Made by a program: the position numbers and the translations under genes. This document shows positions 1 to 12,163 of a stretch of 64,000 nt of DNA, one piece after another. The notes beneath the pieces were generated by a model. It did no database searches. It was not told the origin of the DNA and saw nothing but the letters and a program-made list of their open reading frames with translations. Origin of the DNA: Hormiphora californensis (lineage: Eukaryota > Ctenophora > Tentaculata > Cydippida > Pleurobrachiidae); assembly GCA_020137815.1 (NCBI GenBank), contig CM035361.1, positions 2,536,662-2,600,661 on the forward strand, given 5' to 3'. Within the stretch, counting starts at the first letter, position 1. Each line of letters opens with the position of its first letter.

Positions 1-90
1 ATATTGCTCCAAGAATGCAGAACAGCACTCTCTGACGTTACTCCTTCATAAACATAACTTGTGCTCCTTCAAACAACAACTCATTTTCAG

Positions 91-1693
91 GGCCCCAGAG
101 AGAACCACATGTACAACAATTCAAACGATCCCAACCTCAACTCTGGTTCTCCTCCCCATTCGTACACAGGTAATGATGAAATGATGACTGAGTGAGCATC
201 ATGAGATTTCTCCCTATTTCGATAGAGAAAAAGACAGTCCTCCCATTCCTTCTCCAGACTAGATTATTAAAATATAATAGGTACTTTCTTCTCATTTACC
301 TCTCCTAACTACCCCCCCCCCCCCTCAGGAATGTCACTGCAGCATGATAGTTATCCCATGAACATGAACTTTATCCCAGCTACAACAACTAAACCTCCTG
401 ATACAAGTAAGACACTAATTGTTAATCTTTCCCGTTATATAATTGGGTACAGCACTACGTCAACAAAACCATTATTTAATCATACCAAAACACTAGTAAT
501 CACCATCATTCAGCTAATTCACTACAAGCTCAACTTCTTCATTTGATAAAGTGGAGATCATTGATTACATCATCATCATCTCAAAGTACAGGTTCAAATT
601 GTTTACTCCTTCATAAACATTTATTTTGCTCCTTTATAAACAACATTTCCCACATTCACTTCTTGTTGGTTGACGGGTGAACTTTCAGACTCAGAATATT
701 ATCAGCCCTGCCACGGTATCTCTGTCTCTATAGTCACGGTACCTCTAAAGAATACTAACCTTCCTCTCTTCAGACTCCGGTCAGACCTATACAATGTCTG
801 TTCCACCAATGGCCCAACAACAACTAGGCACCTTCGACACGATCTTCACCCCACCTGGAAACTACCCTGCCCGGACCATGTCAGGTGAGTACCTCACGGC
901 CATCATTAGCTGTGCTGGTATCACTAAGTGATTGGCCCTGTGCGTAGGGTCCCCAACAGGGGTTCACGCCCATGGCAACCGCTCTTATCAAACCAATGTC
1001 AGGTGAGAGATAGAATGGGAAACAGGTTATAAAGATGGGGACACTATGTCTCTCGATAACAAGTCTAGTTTCGATACAATGTAGTATCTGGGTCATAATA
1101 TAATAGGCTCGTAACATCACAATATCTCTGCAGGCGGAATGAGTCACGACATTTCAACCCATCTTGTTCGTATGCCAGACAATATAAACCAAAGTGGAGA
1201 ACCAATGGAATTACAAAGTAAGTTATATCAATATTACTAACTGCTAAAAGCATTTAGTTCCGACCCTAATTCTCCTTACTTTTACGAAACTAAGTTTTGC
1301 CCTTGATAACACCACCCAACCCCCACCCCCTCTCAGATAACCTGGTAACGATTCAGCAGAATAACAACTCACAACAACAGGATGATGATAATAGAGCCTA
1401 CCTTTATAATCGCAGGTGACATTTTAATTTCTCTTCTCTAGCTTAAACACCCAATACTTTCTAACTTCATCGTTCCCCTTAACTGTACGTTTTAATTCCT
1501 AACTCCCCCTCCCTCCTAATTGTACGTTTTGATTCCTTACTCCCCCTCTCCTCTCCTAATTGTATATCTAATTCCTAACTCTTCCTCCCTCCTCAGATCA
1601 TCCCGGGGTGGTAGTGAAGGTGATGTGAAACACAGGGTGGTCAAGGAGCAGGTGGAAAGTGATCCAGAGGATAGAGATAATGGTAGTTGTTAG
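91..1693 (+). CDS. C-terminal exons of an unidentified Gln/Asn/Pro/Met-rich protein
   Basis: Six exons join in one frame and end at a TAG: 91-169, 329-406, 774-884, 1134-1217, 1337-1415 and 1597-1693. All have AG before and GT after, and the phases agree (1,1,1,1,2). The product starts upstream of the window. The visible ~175 residues are low complexity: Asn/Ser/Pro/Met/Gln-rich, with stretches such as MSVPPMAQQQLGTFDTIF and IQQNNNSQQQDDDNR, then a charged tail ending DPEDRDNGSC. This composition is typical of disordered C-terminal regions of transcription regulators, but no domain is recognisable, so no function is assigned. A possible extra exon near 949-1002 repeats the ATGTCAG/gtgag ending of exon 774-884, but its length breaks the frame, so it was left out. 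Confidence is good that these are exons and low on identity. Confidence 0.7.
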
Positions 1694-2254
1694 GGAGAAC
1701 GGTGATTGGTAGGAGCTACGACAATGTGGAAAAGGTCTACAGGAGTAATTGTGGAACTGTTAGATCTCTGTTACGCAAGACACAATGGGACTCTATTCAG
1801 TCCTTGGAAGTTGGAATAGAGCTGATGTTTGCAGACTGACAATAATTGCTGTTTTATATTAATTCAAGAAAGAGAAACAGCACTGTGTTATTCCGCTGGT
1901 TTGGACCAAAATAGAGAATGATTGAGCAGCATGGACTTGATTTTTAAACTTTTCTTAACTTTTTGGGGACGGGCTGACGTAAAACTTATTTTAGTGGTAA
2001 TTTTGGAGGATTTTTGAAGGTACAACTATATTCTTATACGCACTGCAACTATAAATTCAAAATATAATCTGCTGGGAACCGGTTTAATCGATATTCAGAC
2101 AAGTCACAAGATTTATCATATTTTTAACGTGGAAATGGACTGGGATATCAACGAAAAGCCCTGAGAAATTGTGTAAATTATTTGTTTTTCGTTTTCACCT
2201 TAGAAAGCCACCGTGTTTACTTTCTATGGACTGCGTGGCTCCGCTCTCTCTCTT

Positions 2255-2348
<94 letters not shown>

Positions 2349-2945
2349 CCGCTCTCATTCTCCTCCAATCTCCCCTGTTTCTGACCCTGATTCTCTACCT
2401 CAAACTCCAGTCGTGAAACACGTGACAGGCACACGGTCACATGGCCATCCAATCACTTTCACACAGCAGAGAGAGGGAGAGAGAGTGGTGTGTACTCAGT
2501 GGTACACTCCTATGGGATCATTATATAATGACCCAATTACCTACCGATACCAAACCAAGATCGGAAAGAATAAGTACTCGCACAATTATGGACCTATTAC
2601 GAGGTTGGAATAAGTAATTCCGTTTTGGGCAATTTCGTACACCCCGATTCGGGCATACGGCCTATCCTTATATGGTTACTCCGAAAACTAGCATGTTGCC
2701 ACTTCAAGCAAGATGAAAGAACCCCAATCTTGGCGCGATCGCGCGCGATAATATTGCACGCGCAAATATGTTTTATCGGAAATAGGGTATGCGCGGCTCT
2801 AAATTATGTGGCGCGCGTAAAAAATAAAGCCAATGATTTTCAATTTTTGGACTCGTTTTTTTTCACGCAAAACTTGAAATTTGTTGAAATTTTCGTTGAT
2901 TTTTGTGATTTACGCCTCTCCAGGGGACCTAACGATGAAAACTAA
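1694..2945. other. Intergenic stretch with a (TC)n microsatellite
   Basis: This lies between the stop of the first gene and the ZFYVE1 start. It holds the presumed 3' UTR, then a long (TC)n tract at about 2244-2344. The long Ser-Leu or Arg-Glu reading frames here are translations of that repeat. An open frame runs across 2182-2613 past the repeat but shows no recognisable domain or splice support. The ZFYVE1 promoter should lie in the last few hundred bases; no clear TATA box is seen. Confidence 0.6.
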
Positions 2946-5900
2946 ATGAACAAAAGGTTCTGTCAATTTTGGTGCAAACCGCAAAACAAAGGTAAGTTGA
3001 TTCCAAGGAAAAATCACACAAAACTTCCCGTAAACAGCCTCTAAAATCCCCTACTTTTGTACCCAAGTCCCTAACGGAGAGCTCGCTTTCGGTTCTTCAC
3101 TGCCCATAAATGATAAAAAGCCCAAATGTGCGTCAATAAGGTGACTGTAATTTCTCCCAGCTGTATATTCGTGTAAGGATTGCGGGGAGCACGTGTTCGA
3201 TAGTGTCGCTTTTCTCTGTCAACAATGCTCTGATCGACAGCACTCAGTAGGTCCAGCTGTGTACTGTCATGATGTTGCCTTGTGGCGTGCAGCTGCCATG
3301 ATGTTGTGGGGTTTTGATTTCCCTGTTGCTGTGACAATCTAAACAGCCGCATGACCGTAATCAGTAATGCGTATGACTTTAAATGACGTGTAATATGGGT
3401 AACATGTGTTTTGTGGTGATGAGTTATTTGATAATGTGTGATAATGTGTTTTATGGGTATACCTTGATCCAAGAACGATGCTAAGTGATCTTGTGCATGT
3501 GTGGTGTGTATGTATCTTAGTTTAGACACATTAACTTGCTCTCCCTCCCAGCCCAGTCTCTATAATACCTATATCGCCCTGTGTGTCTAGTACGTGTGTG
3601 TTCTGGGAGACAAGAGAGAGCACTAGAAGTTGTGAGGGATTGGAAAGAGAGAGAGAGAGAGTGCTCTCTAATGCTAGGCAACTAGTGGTGACTGGTGAAC
3701 ATGTTGTGTGTACCATGTTGTGTGTACAGTCGGACCCCGATTTACCGGGCCCCGATTTACCGGAACCCCGATTTACCGGGAGGATAATCTTCCCCCGATA
3801 TAGGAAATTAACAGTATTTGACCCCGATATACCGGGCACCCCGATTTACCGGGCAAAACCCTTTCCCCCGAGCATCCCGGTAAATCGGGGTCCGACTGTA
3901 CCATGTTGTGTACAATGCTTCCTTGTGTAGATCACAACATGTACAATATCACTAGTACTGCACTGTCCAACATATATCTGTCCTTGTTTGACTGTCTCCT
4001 TTCTGTTGTTGGTCTTCGGCTTTTTATTTGTCTGCTAATGGTCTCACTCATGGTACGACACGATCTCACTCCCATCCCTCTTATTTTACCATTAGTTTAC
4101 AAGGTCATTGGAGTTTACAAGGATATGTCCATTGTCCACGTCCTGTCGTTAGTCCCTTTGAGTAAGGGGGCCTTCTATTGTCTTGTGCATGTGTTATCGA
4201 TTTAAGCTGCCAGCTGCTAGTAAAATTTGTAGTAACTCTTGCAACCCCTATTTCCGTTTTCTTCTCTATGTTTCTACCAGGTTATATCATGATACTACCC
4301 CCTCTTTCACAGAGAGACCAGCCAGGCCACGACCTTGTGGCCATCAAAGACTTCCTCAAGATGAGCCAGGAAGATTTGGAGCCCGGGTTTAGTGGAGAGA
4401 GACCGGGAGGAAGTGAGAGGTCTGGAAGTGGAAGGAGTGAAATGTCTGGTAGTGGTAGGAGTGAAAGGGCAGCTGTAGGGGATGTGAAAAGTACTTTACT
4501 GGTTGATGACTGTGAAAATCTTTGTGTGAGTTAACCGAGTTTATTGCCCCCTTCCGTCTCATTTTAATTCGTACTAAATGGCCGAGTAAAATTTTCATTT
4601 TCAGCGCTGTCGTGTTGTCTCTAACCCAACTATAAATTAGGTGGACGACGTGCAGTCCCTCGCGGAAACCATTGGGATTTCTCCCGACACCCCAGTCAAT
4701 GTCCTGTCTATATTTGGTAACACTGGGGATGGCAAGAGTCACACTCTGAACCACGTGTTTTTTGGGGGACGTGAGGTCTTTACAACATCAGGTTAGAAAC
4801 AGGTTACCCCCTTCACACAGCCAATCGGTGTTCCGATTTGAATTTGATGGATGTATTATTTTCAGGATTTAACTCTAACTCTCCACTGTTCAGGCACCCA
4901 AAAGACCGGAACTGTGGGAATGTGGGTTGCGTATGACGCCAAAACACGAACTCTTGTTATAGACACCGAGGGATTACTGGGTGAGTTTTTGTTGTTGTAA
5001 TGACCTGTAATTTCTTACAACAACTGCTGCAGCAGTCAGCTAACATGTTTTATGTCTGTACTGTTGCTGTGAGTGTAGAAATTGTTGGCAAACTTTCTTG
5101 TTCTCATTTCTCTTTCTCTGTCTCACCCTGTGCCTTTCTCTGGTGTCCCATGCATACACTAATAAGTAATACGCCAACTATCTTCCTTTTTATATCTCTC
5201 ACGCTCTCTTCTGTCTATCTCCCTATGTAAGCTCAGTACAATGTGTGTAATACTTAGCTGATGGCATACCTAGACAGTGGCTAACTGTTTTCACAAATCA
5301 AGTGTATCAGCTATACCTAGAGAGAGATATACCTACACACGTGCAACTAAATGGAGTAACTTAGTACCATAGCAGGGATGTCTAGAGGTTTCTAGTTGAA
5401 CTAATAATCACTGTGTATTTACAGGTGTTAGCTCCAATCTGAACAGAAGAACTCGGCTGCTACTAAAAATCCTGGCCCTATCTGATGTGGCTATATACAG
5501 GTACACCTACAGTACCTAACTATTGGGACTATTCAGTACTCAGTGAGTACTGAATAGTCCCAATAGTTGTACTACTCACTTCTCGTCTTACAACTTATCG
5601 TTTTGCATCGAATTTCGTCTTCTTGTTTTTAACAGTACCACAGCAAATGGCTACCTTGTAGCTTTTATACAAAACAGCGAAAAAATGGAGATCGACAAAA
5701 ACTGGTACGATGAATGGACACAAAAAGTGAAGAGGCTACCAGTCACCATGAACAACGTTCTGGGGAGAGAATGGGAGGCCGACCAGAAGAACGGATGGAA
5801 GGACGCCACTTGGCAGATAATGCGAGGTGAAAACTGGGATGCTTTGATTGAACTAGTGGAAAATACGGTTAAAATGTACAAACTGCTGAACGTTGCCGAT

Positions 5901-8900
5901 GATATCTTCGCCAAGTCCACTACAAATGAATCTGTCAAGCAAACAGCTGTAGACAGACTAAGTGCAGACAAGGAAACCGCAGATTGCGAGGAAACGTTGG
6001 CGGAAATGGAATCGGTCGGTAATGCATCTGAGTCACTATCCTGGATGCTTGATCGCAAATTTGAATCAGATGATTATGCATCTGGCCCTGGATCAATATC
6101 GATGTCTAGTGAAATTGCTTCCTATAAAGAGGAAAAAACGGGACCCACTGACAAGCGGCAGAATGTTATCGTGTTTTTACCTGCAGACATGGATGGCTCT
6201 ATTCAGGATGAGGCGATTGAAAAAGCTTTTGCATACCTTGGGTGTGAACAATTTAGTATAATGAACACGGAAATGGTCAGGGACAGAGGTGAGGACTGCA
6301 ACGGGAAAATTGTACTTAGAGTACAAATGAACACAGTAAAACAAGCATCAAAAGCCCTTGCTAATGTGTACAAACTGAAGAACTACCCTGTGCCTGGAAT
6401 CTACATTGCCAAGGATATGACATACCATCAACGGCTAAAGATGCGAGAACTTGTGAAGACTCTACGGTACAGGATAGAAATGCTACCAAAGTACCGATGG
6501 AAAATTGTTGATTGGGAAGTGGTTAACGTTGGTCGTTTCAAGAAACAAGAGCAAGATTTCAAGCATGATTTGATGAACAGTTATAGTGGTTCACTGGATA
6601 GTATTTCTAGTGGACCACTATAGTCAGTGGTGAAGTTTTTTGAGACAAATATGGAGTAATACGAGAAGTCAATAAAACTGAGTTCAAAGGGTGTCCTGCC
6701 TAATGCAGACACCTACGATATAAACAATAAACATTTTGAAATTACTATAGTGTGACATGGAAGTGAGTCTAGACATTATTTGCGTAGAGTACATGTCGAG
6801 TTGGCCGTGTGGCCAAAATCTTTAATATTATTATTTATTATTATTATAGTGTTATTTTCCAATATATCAATGAGACACTACTAATTCGTGTTGAAGTGTA
6901 TCCTGTAACTCCTCCCTCTCTCTCAGGACAAGAGCTGAGAGGCTACACAATGACATGTTTGTCTTCCTGAGCGATGCCAGTAAAGTCTACTGTGATCATT
7001 TTAGCACTGAACTACAGGTAGGTCAACATATTAGAAAGAGTTTGTTGTCATGAAATGAAAGTTTGTTCAATGTTTAGGATTTTGATCATTTAAATTTACA
7101 GGGTGTTTTAGAAAAACATAGCATTGACATTCCTTTTACCAAACTGGGACCTCGAGTTCTGATTTTCCACGAGACCCAGTACACTGAGATCCTCGGAGCA
7201 CCTGAGGATGATGGAACAGAGGTATAGTGCTCCTTCATAAAGATTTATTGATGACATTGCTCCTTCATAAAGATAATATATAATTTACATAATTTCAGAT
7301 TATAGCGGTAGACCCAGATCGACCGAATGACGGTGAGGTAGATATTGGTGTCTCCCTCTCATCTCTTGGCGATGAGGTTGCTGATAGAGAGATTTTACAA
7401 CGTTTTCTTGCTCTTGGAGAATACCCAAAGGTACAAATTACAAATATCATTGTTCATTTAAAACACCCTGTAATAATTTGTTTTGTTGAAACTCATTTTA
7501 TTCTATTATAAAAGTGGAACAAGGCAAGTAACAATATAAATAACTGTAATTTATTTCAAATATTACTTTTAGGCATTCAGCAAGATCCGCTACATTGGTA
7601 TCAAGTCTGGATCAGGACCAACCGATTTTAGTGCGCTCACACGTGGAATTAGAGAGGAGCTAACTGGGAACAGTGCACGAAGTAGAAAACCACTCACTCT
7701 TATCATGGAATCCTTGAGGGTGAGCATTTGACTTGTGTAGTTGTTTACTGCCTTGTTTACTGCAGTCTGATGAATACCTTCATATTGGCATATTTATATT
7801 TCTCTCTCTATCTCTACCTCTATCTCTTCCCTCTTTCTCTCTCTCTCTCTCTCTCTTGCTCTTCATCTCTCTTTTTATCCATCTATCTTTCTCTCTCAAC
7901 AAGTTGGCGTGTAACTTTGCAGTTATTTACAACAGTTGACAGATGCCTACAGTTTACCGTCCCCTTTGTGCTGTTGCAGGTGTCCAGCTCTTTCAGACTC
8001 GTTATTTTTCTTTTCGGTTACATCTTTTGGTTACATCCCCCCTTGTTGGTTACATTCCCCCCCCCCTGGTTGGTTACATCTCCCCCTGTTGGTTACATCT
8101 CCCCTTGTTGGTTACATCTCCCCTTGTTTAGTAACAATCCTCCTGTGTCAGGTGTTGAACAGCAAGTTTAGTAACGGTATTTCACAGAAACCTCTCTCCA
8201 CATTCTCTGATGATTTCTTCCGCTGCCCCCAGATATGCTCCTCTTGCAGGTACCCTGTTGTAGCACTGAATGAGTCTTCAGTTTCATTAAAAATGTTTGT
8301 TAGCTAGGAAGGAACTAACTAAGTTCTATATATTGTCTTGCTCGACCCTGTTAGAATATAACAAGTTCTAAAGAATTTCCACTCAATAACCTGTCTCTCT
8401 CCAATGATCCAGGCAGCAGTGTAGTCTATCTGTGTCACACACTGGATCTCACCTGTTGACGGAGAAGTACTGCCGTTACCAACACGCCTTCAAAAACAGG
8501 ATATTCATCTGCACCAAGTGTTATAACGATGGCTGCAGACGGGAGGTAACCACTAAATACCATGTAGTATTTTTAGTATTTTTGTGCAGCATTAATACCC
8601 AAATATGATGAATTTATTCGACTTTCCTGCATGCTAACCTTTCTCTATTTACCAGGTTCGCCCAAAGTCGTTTGAGGACAGTGAGACGCCCCTGTCTGGC
8701 TACATGAAACTCGCCTGGTCAGGGTAGGGACTGATCACAAACTAATCTCACACACACACACAGTTCACACACACAGCTCACACACATAGTTCACAGTTCA
8801 CACCTTCACTAACAGACACTGGGCCACTGACTTCACATACTATCCCTCACATGCCAATATGTAACACATGTTTGTGCAAAAGACCGTGGCTAGCCCACTT

Positions 8901-11900
8901 GATATACTGAGAGCTCGTACCGGGCTATCACACGACACACCTAGATTTAAACAAATGCAAACATCATTAAAAAACATACCTGATTTACATCATAATACTC
9001 TCTACGTTCCCCTTGACCCCTCTACCAATATCACACCCTCCACACAGGTATGTGATAGAGTGTGACGAGTGTGGTGTGATATACCGTAGTAGGCAGTACT
9101 GGTTCGGGAACAAGACACCTGAACAGGAGAGTGTTAGAACGGAAATCGTACATGTTTGGCCTGGGGTGAGTCTTTATTTTATAGAATCCCAGTCCATACT
9201 CCACTGACATTGTAGTACTCATAGTCAGTTTTGTTTGGCTTTTGAGTTTTGATATATGTTGTACCTTACTTTCCTCTGCTATGATAAAGTATTATCTTCA
9301 GGAGGAGGCTAAACCAGAAAACACAGCCCGATTCTTACTTGACCAGCTGTATGTTATCTCAGAGACAATAGGTTAGTGCTTTACACCTTGCCGTAGGCTA
9401 GTCTTAATAAGTTCGCTGTTAGGCACAGATCAACCTTTGTCCATGTAACTTCACACTTTATTCAGGTCAGTACGGTGCAGGTCCGACACAAGTGATGACG
9501 GACTGGTTGAACGATCAGATATCACCTGCCTACTGGGTACCAAACCATATCGTAACGGTACGTTAATAACGAGGTCTCTAGACTATATAGCATTGTGTGA
9601 GATGTTGGTTAACCTTTTGAGGGGAAGTGAGGAAGTACAATATATCAAATCTACCCCAGTTTTCCTCTCTCATAAGTTATAGTTGAGTGTCGATTAGGCA
9701 CGATAGAGCTCAATCGATCAAATTATGAATCGAGAGCAACAACAAATTTAAAAAAGTGGAAATAAGTTGAATTTAATCTGTCCCTCGTAAACTACTAACT
9801 TCCTTCCCTCCCTTATTATGACGTCATACCCCTGTAACATCTTGACTCTTGTTCCCCCTCAGAGTTGCCACGCGTGTAAAGTACAGTTTGTTCCCCTCGC
9901 AAAGAAACATCACTGTAGGGCATGTGGGCAGGGTTTTTGTTGTGATTGCAGCTCTAAGGTAGGCTACATTTCATTGATAATATTTGGTTTTATGGTTTTA
10001 AACGAAACACGAAGTAGAATCGGTAGAATCTCCCTACATGATGATGGGGATATTAAATGCTTACATTTTCATTATTTTAGAGTATTTCATTGGGTTTATT
10101 ACACATTGTTTCAGAGTATTTCATTGGGTTTATAACACATTATTTCAGAGTAAGCCAGTGCCATGGCGAGGTTGGGGAGATGATCCTGTGAGGGTGTGTG
10201 ATCGATGCTTTACGTGTACAGGTTTCAACCCCTTCACCGTTACATGTACTGCACACATGTCACGTGATCACTCATCAGTCTCACATACATTAGAGTGCGT
10301 TCTACACATCCTAAAAAACGATGGTAAAAACGATGGTAAAAACGATACAGACGTAGAATATATGTTAAAGTATGAATCTCTCTTTTCTTCCCCTTCCCCT
10401 TACGTGACTGTTGTCGGTGCACTAGGCACAACTGGAACATGCCCCAACATATTCTATCTGTCTGTATCGTTTTTACCATCGTTTTTACCATCGTTTTTTA
10501 GGATGTGTAGAACGCACTCTTAGATCACTATTGATCCTGATCAGATCTCGTTCATAATGTTTATTGAGGGAATTGGCCAGTTTTAATCTGCAACTGTATT
10601 TCAGATAAACAACTGGAGGAGGATTATTGTACAGAAGATTTGACACCATGGAAGGTAAGAGATCTCGTTACTACCAGTAACCATCGTTACCATGGTTACC
10701 ATAGTTACATCCAAGTTTTGTTTTCCTAAACCATATAGCTAAAACAACCACCACCATTACACAGGTTACTGAATGTCTAAAAACGGCTGCAAGTGTTGTT
10801 AAAACGATAGCAGTGGATGTACCAGCTGGTATAGTGACAGATTCAGTTCGACCTGATTATTGGGTACCTGATGTCGACATTGTTGGTGAGTGATGTAGGG
10901 GATCTTGAGTGTGACCTCTTGCGAAACTTCTTGACATGTTCTGACTGTTTTGTTTAGTGTTTCTGTCTATTTTTGATGCAAATATAGTTCAAGCAAATAC
11001 CAAGAACGAATAGCTATTTCTCGGTACCCGCCCTCCCTGCCGACGGACCTCCCTGCCGACGGGTCGGCAGGGAGGTCATTCGGCAGGGAGGGCGGGATAT
11101 AGGGGTATAATGTCCTACGTGCCGACGAGATTGGGATGAGATCGCCGTCGGCACGTAGGACATTTGACCCCTATATTCCGCCCTCCCTGCCGAAAACTGA
11201 CTCCGAGAGAGTATTCGGCAGGGAGGACATTTACCCCTCCTATTCACCCTCTGTACCGACGATCGGCAGGGAGGATATTTCACCCCTCCTTTTACCCTCT
11301 GTACCGACGATCGGTAGGGAGGGCGTTTCACTCCTTCTGCGAGCTCGAGAATTTGGCCGGCAGGCCAAATACGAAGAGTTCACTGTGTATTGTTCCTCTG
11401 AGTATCGTTAGGGTAGGGTTAGGGTTAGGGTTAGGGTTAGGGCGGTGGTTAGGGTTAGGGTGGTGGTTAGGGCGGTGGTTAGGGTGATGGTTAGGGCGAT
11501 GGTTTGGGTTATGGTTTCGTCGGCACAGAGGGTGAAAAGGAGGGGTAAATGTCCTCCCTGCCGATCGTCGGTAGTGAGGCTGAAAAGGAGGGGTAAATGT
11601 CCTCCCTGCCGACGGCCCTACTTGCCGATCGTCGGTACAGAGGGTAAAAGGAGGGGTAAAATGTCCTCCCTGCCGATCGTCGGTACAGAGGGTAAAAGGA
11701 GGGGTAAAATGTCCTCCCTGCCGACCGTCGGCACAGAGGGTAAAAGGAGGGGTAAAATGTCCTCCCTGCCGACGGCCCTCCCTGCCGATCGGTAGGGAGG
11801 TCCGTCGGCAGGGAGGGCAGAAAATAGGGGTATAATGTCCTACGTGCCGACGGCGATCTCATCCCAATTTCGTCGGCACGTAGGACATTATACCCCCATA

Positions 11901-12163
11901 TCCCGCCCTCCCTGCCGAATGACCTCCCTGCCGACCCGTCGGCAGGGAGGTCCGTCGGCAGGGAGGGGGTGACTCCTATTTCTCTCATATTACTCCCATC
12001 TAATCCTACTCCCTCACCTCCAGAGTGTTACCAATGCAAATCAGCCATTGCAGACTACAAGCACCACTGCAGGAGTTGTGGTCAGGGATTCTGTGACACC
12101 TGTACACAAGACAGGAAGTGTGTTCCAGAGGGTGGGATTGCTGGCAGATTTTTCCTTTTTTGA
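2946..12163 (+). CDS. ZFYVE1: Zinc finger FYVE domain-containing protein 1 (DFCP1) homologue
   Basis: A PI3P-binding ER/Golgi and omegasome protein of autophagy, with an NTPase domain and two FYVE fingers. Exons: 2946-2991, 3161-3246, 4313-4525, 4641-4791, 4894-4980, 5425-5500, 6927-7017, 7102-7221, 7299-7430, 7573-7719, 8152-8249, 8413-8545, 8656-8723, 9048-9165, 9302-9371, 9466-9557, 9863-9958, 10149-10221, 10605-10654, 10765-10885, 12024-12163. All phases agree, giving 735 residues (human is about 777). Order: B-box-like Cys/His segment (residues ~6-50); Walker A GNTGDGKS (141-148); DTEG (189-192); Cys-rich middle including YRSRQYWFGN and RTEIVHVWPG; FYVE 1 from 577 with KKHHCRACG and RVCDRC; FYVE 2 from about 690 with YKHHCRSCG. 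FYVE 2 runs into a stop after RKCVPEGG and lacks the usual final Cys pair. The ATG at 4289 is an alternative start that would drop the N-terminal zinc segment. Identity is secure; the first two exons are less certain. Confidence 0.93.
3727..3898. mobile_element. pogo/Tc1-mariner-like MITE, copy 1
   Basis: This sits in a ZFYVE1 intron. The 172-bp element begins CAGTCGGACCCCGATTTACC, ends with the reverse complement, and is flanked by TA on both sides, as expected for Tc1/mariner/pogo elements. Inside, the half-motif recurs several times, so each end is a nested set of short inverted repeats. No coding capacity. Confidence 0.85.
5518..5568. repeat. Perfect 25-bp hairpin in a ZFYVE1 intron
   Basis: Two perfectly complementary 25-base arms are separated by one base. 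Left arm begins AACTATTGGGACTATTCAG and right arm ends CTGAATAGTCCCAATAGTT. It sits 18 bases after the donor of exon 5425-5500 and 67 bases before the acceptor of the alternative exon at 5636. It could be a small MITE or a structure affecting splice choice. Confidence 0.9.
5636..6623 (+). CDS. In-frame alternative terminal exon of ZFYVE1 with a LINE ORF1-like domain
   Basis: A 988-base open stretch lies inside the intron between exons 5425-5500 and 6927-7017. It is preceded by a good acceptor (ttgtttttaacag) and its phase exactly fits the donor at 5500 (AG|T). Splicing to it would give a 548-residue protein: zinc segment and NTPase core (about 220 residues) fused to about 328 new residues, ending at TAG 6621. 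AATAAA signals follow at 6671 and 6726. The new part is acidic, then has an RRM-like segment starting NVIVFLPADMDGS and a motif YIAKDMTYHQRLKMRELVK resembling the YI-x-x-DLT-x-x-QR stretch of non-LTR retrotransposon ORF1 proteins. Alternatively it is an intronless nested gene starting at ATG 5685. The open frame and its upstream extension are seen; the splicing is inferred. Confidence 0.65.
8028..8128. repeat. Short minisatellite in a ZFYVE1 intron
   Basis: About five imperfect copies of a ~19-base unit containing TTGGTTACATCTCCCC lie just upstream of exon 8152-8249. A long pyrimidine tract (7799-7885) precedes it. Non-coding. Confidence 0.75.
10293..10519. mobile_element. Small inverted-repeat element with TTA flanks
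   Basis: A 227-bp element with ~57-bp nearly perfect terminal inverted repeats (GAGTGCGTTCTACACATCC...) that contain repeats of AAACGATGGT. It is flanked by TTA on both sides, compatible with a PIF/Harbinger-type 3-bp target duplication, in the ZFYVE1 intron after exon 10149-10221. Two tandem copies of a TTTCAGAGTATTTCATTGGG unit lie just before that exon at 10075-10148, giving repeated potential acceptors. No coding capacity. Confidence 0.75.
11022..11975. mobile_element. hAT-like non-autonomous element with internal telomeric repeats, copy 1
   Basis: A 954-bp element in the last ZFYVE1 intron, ending 48 bases before the final exon. It is flanked by a perfect 8-bp target duplication CTATTTCT (11014-11021 and 11976-11983), the size made by hAT transposases. 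The ends are long, imperfect inverted repeats built of sub-palindromes of CCTCCCTGCCGACGG. The middle carries TTAGGG repeats and diverged TTAGGGYGRTGG units (about 11407-11515), then tandem ~42-base units containing AAAAGGAGGGGTAAAATGTC (about 11525-11770). No transposase frame. A near-identical copy lies at 34224-35178. Confidence 0.9.
11407..11515. repeat. Interstitial TTAGGG telomere-type array inside the element
   Basis: About four canonical TTAGGG units in a row are followed by variant units (TTAGGGCGGTGG, TTAGGGTGATGG and similar). It lies inside the transposable element and is repeated in its second copy, so it is carried by the element and is not a chromosome end. Confidence 0.9.

Noticed and set aside
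2182-2613. Long open frames of Ser-Leu or Arg-Glu repeats here and at 13742, 15142, 32484, 45368 and 61609
   Set aside because: They are translations of TC/GA microsatellites, open in several frames on both strands.
5651-6058. 135-residue frame on the minus strand
   Set aside because: Antisense shadow of the alternative ZFYVE1 terminal exon.
11407-11515. True chromosome end or fusion point
   Set aside because: The TTAGGG array is inside a transposable element present twice with target duplications.
11014-11983. Helitron or retrotransposon origin for the TTAGGG-carrying element
   Set aside because: Matching 8-bp flanks and inverted ends fit a cut-and-paste DNA transposon; there are no LTRs, poly-A tail or Helitron TC/CTRR ends.
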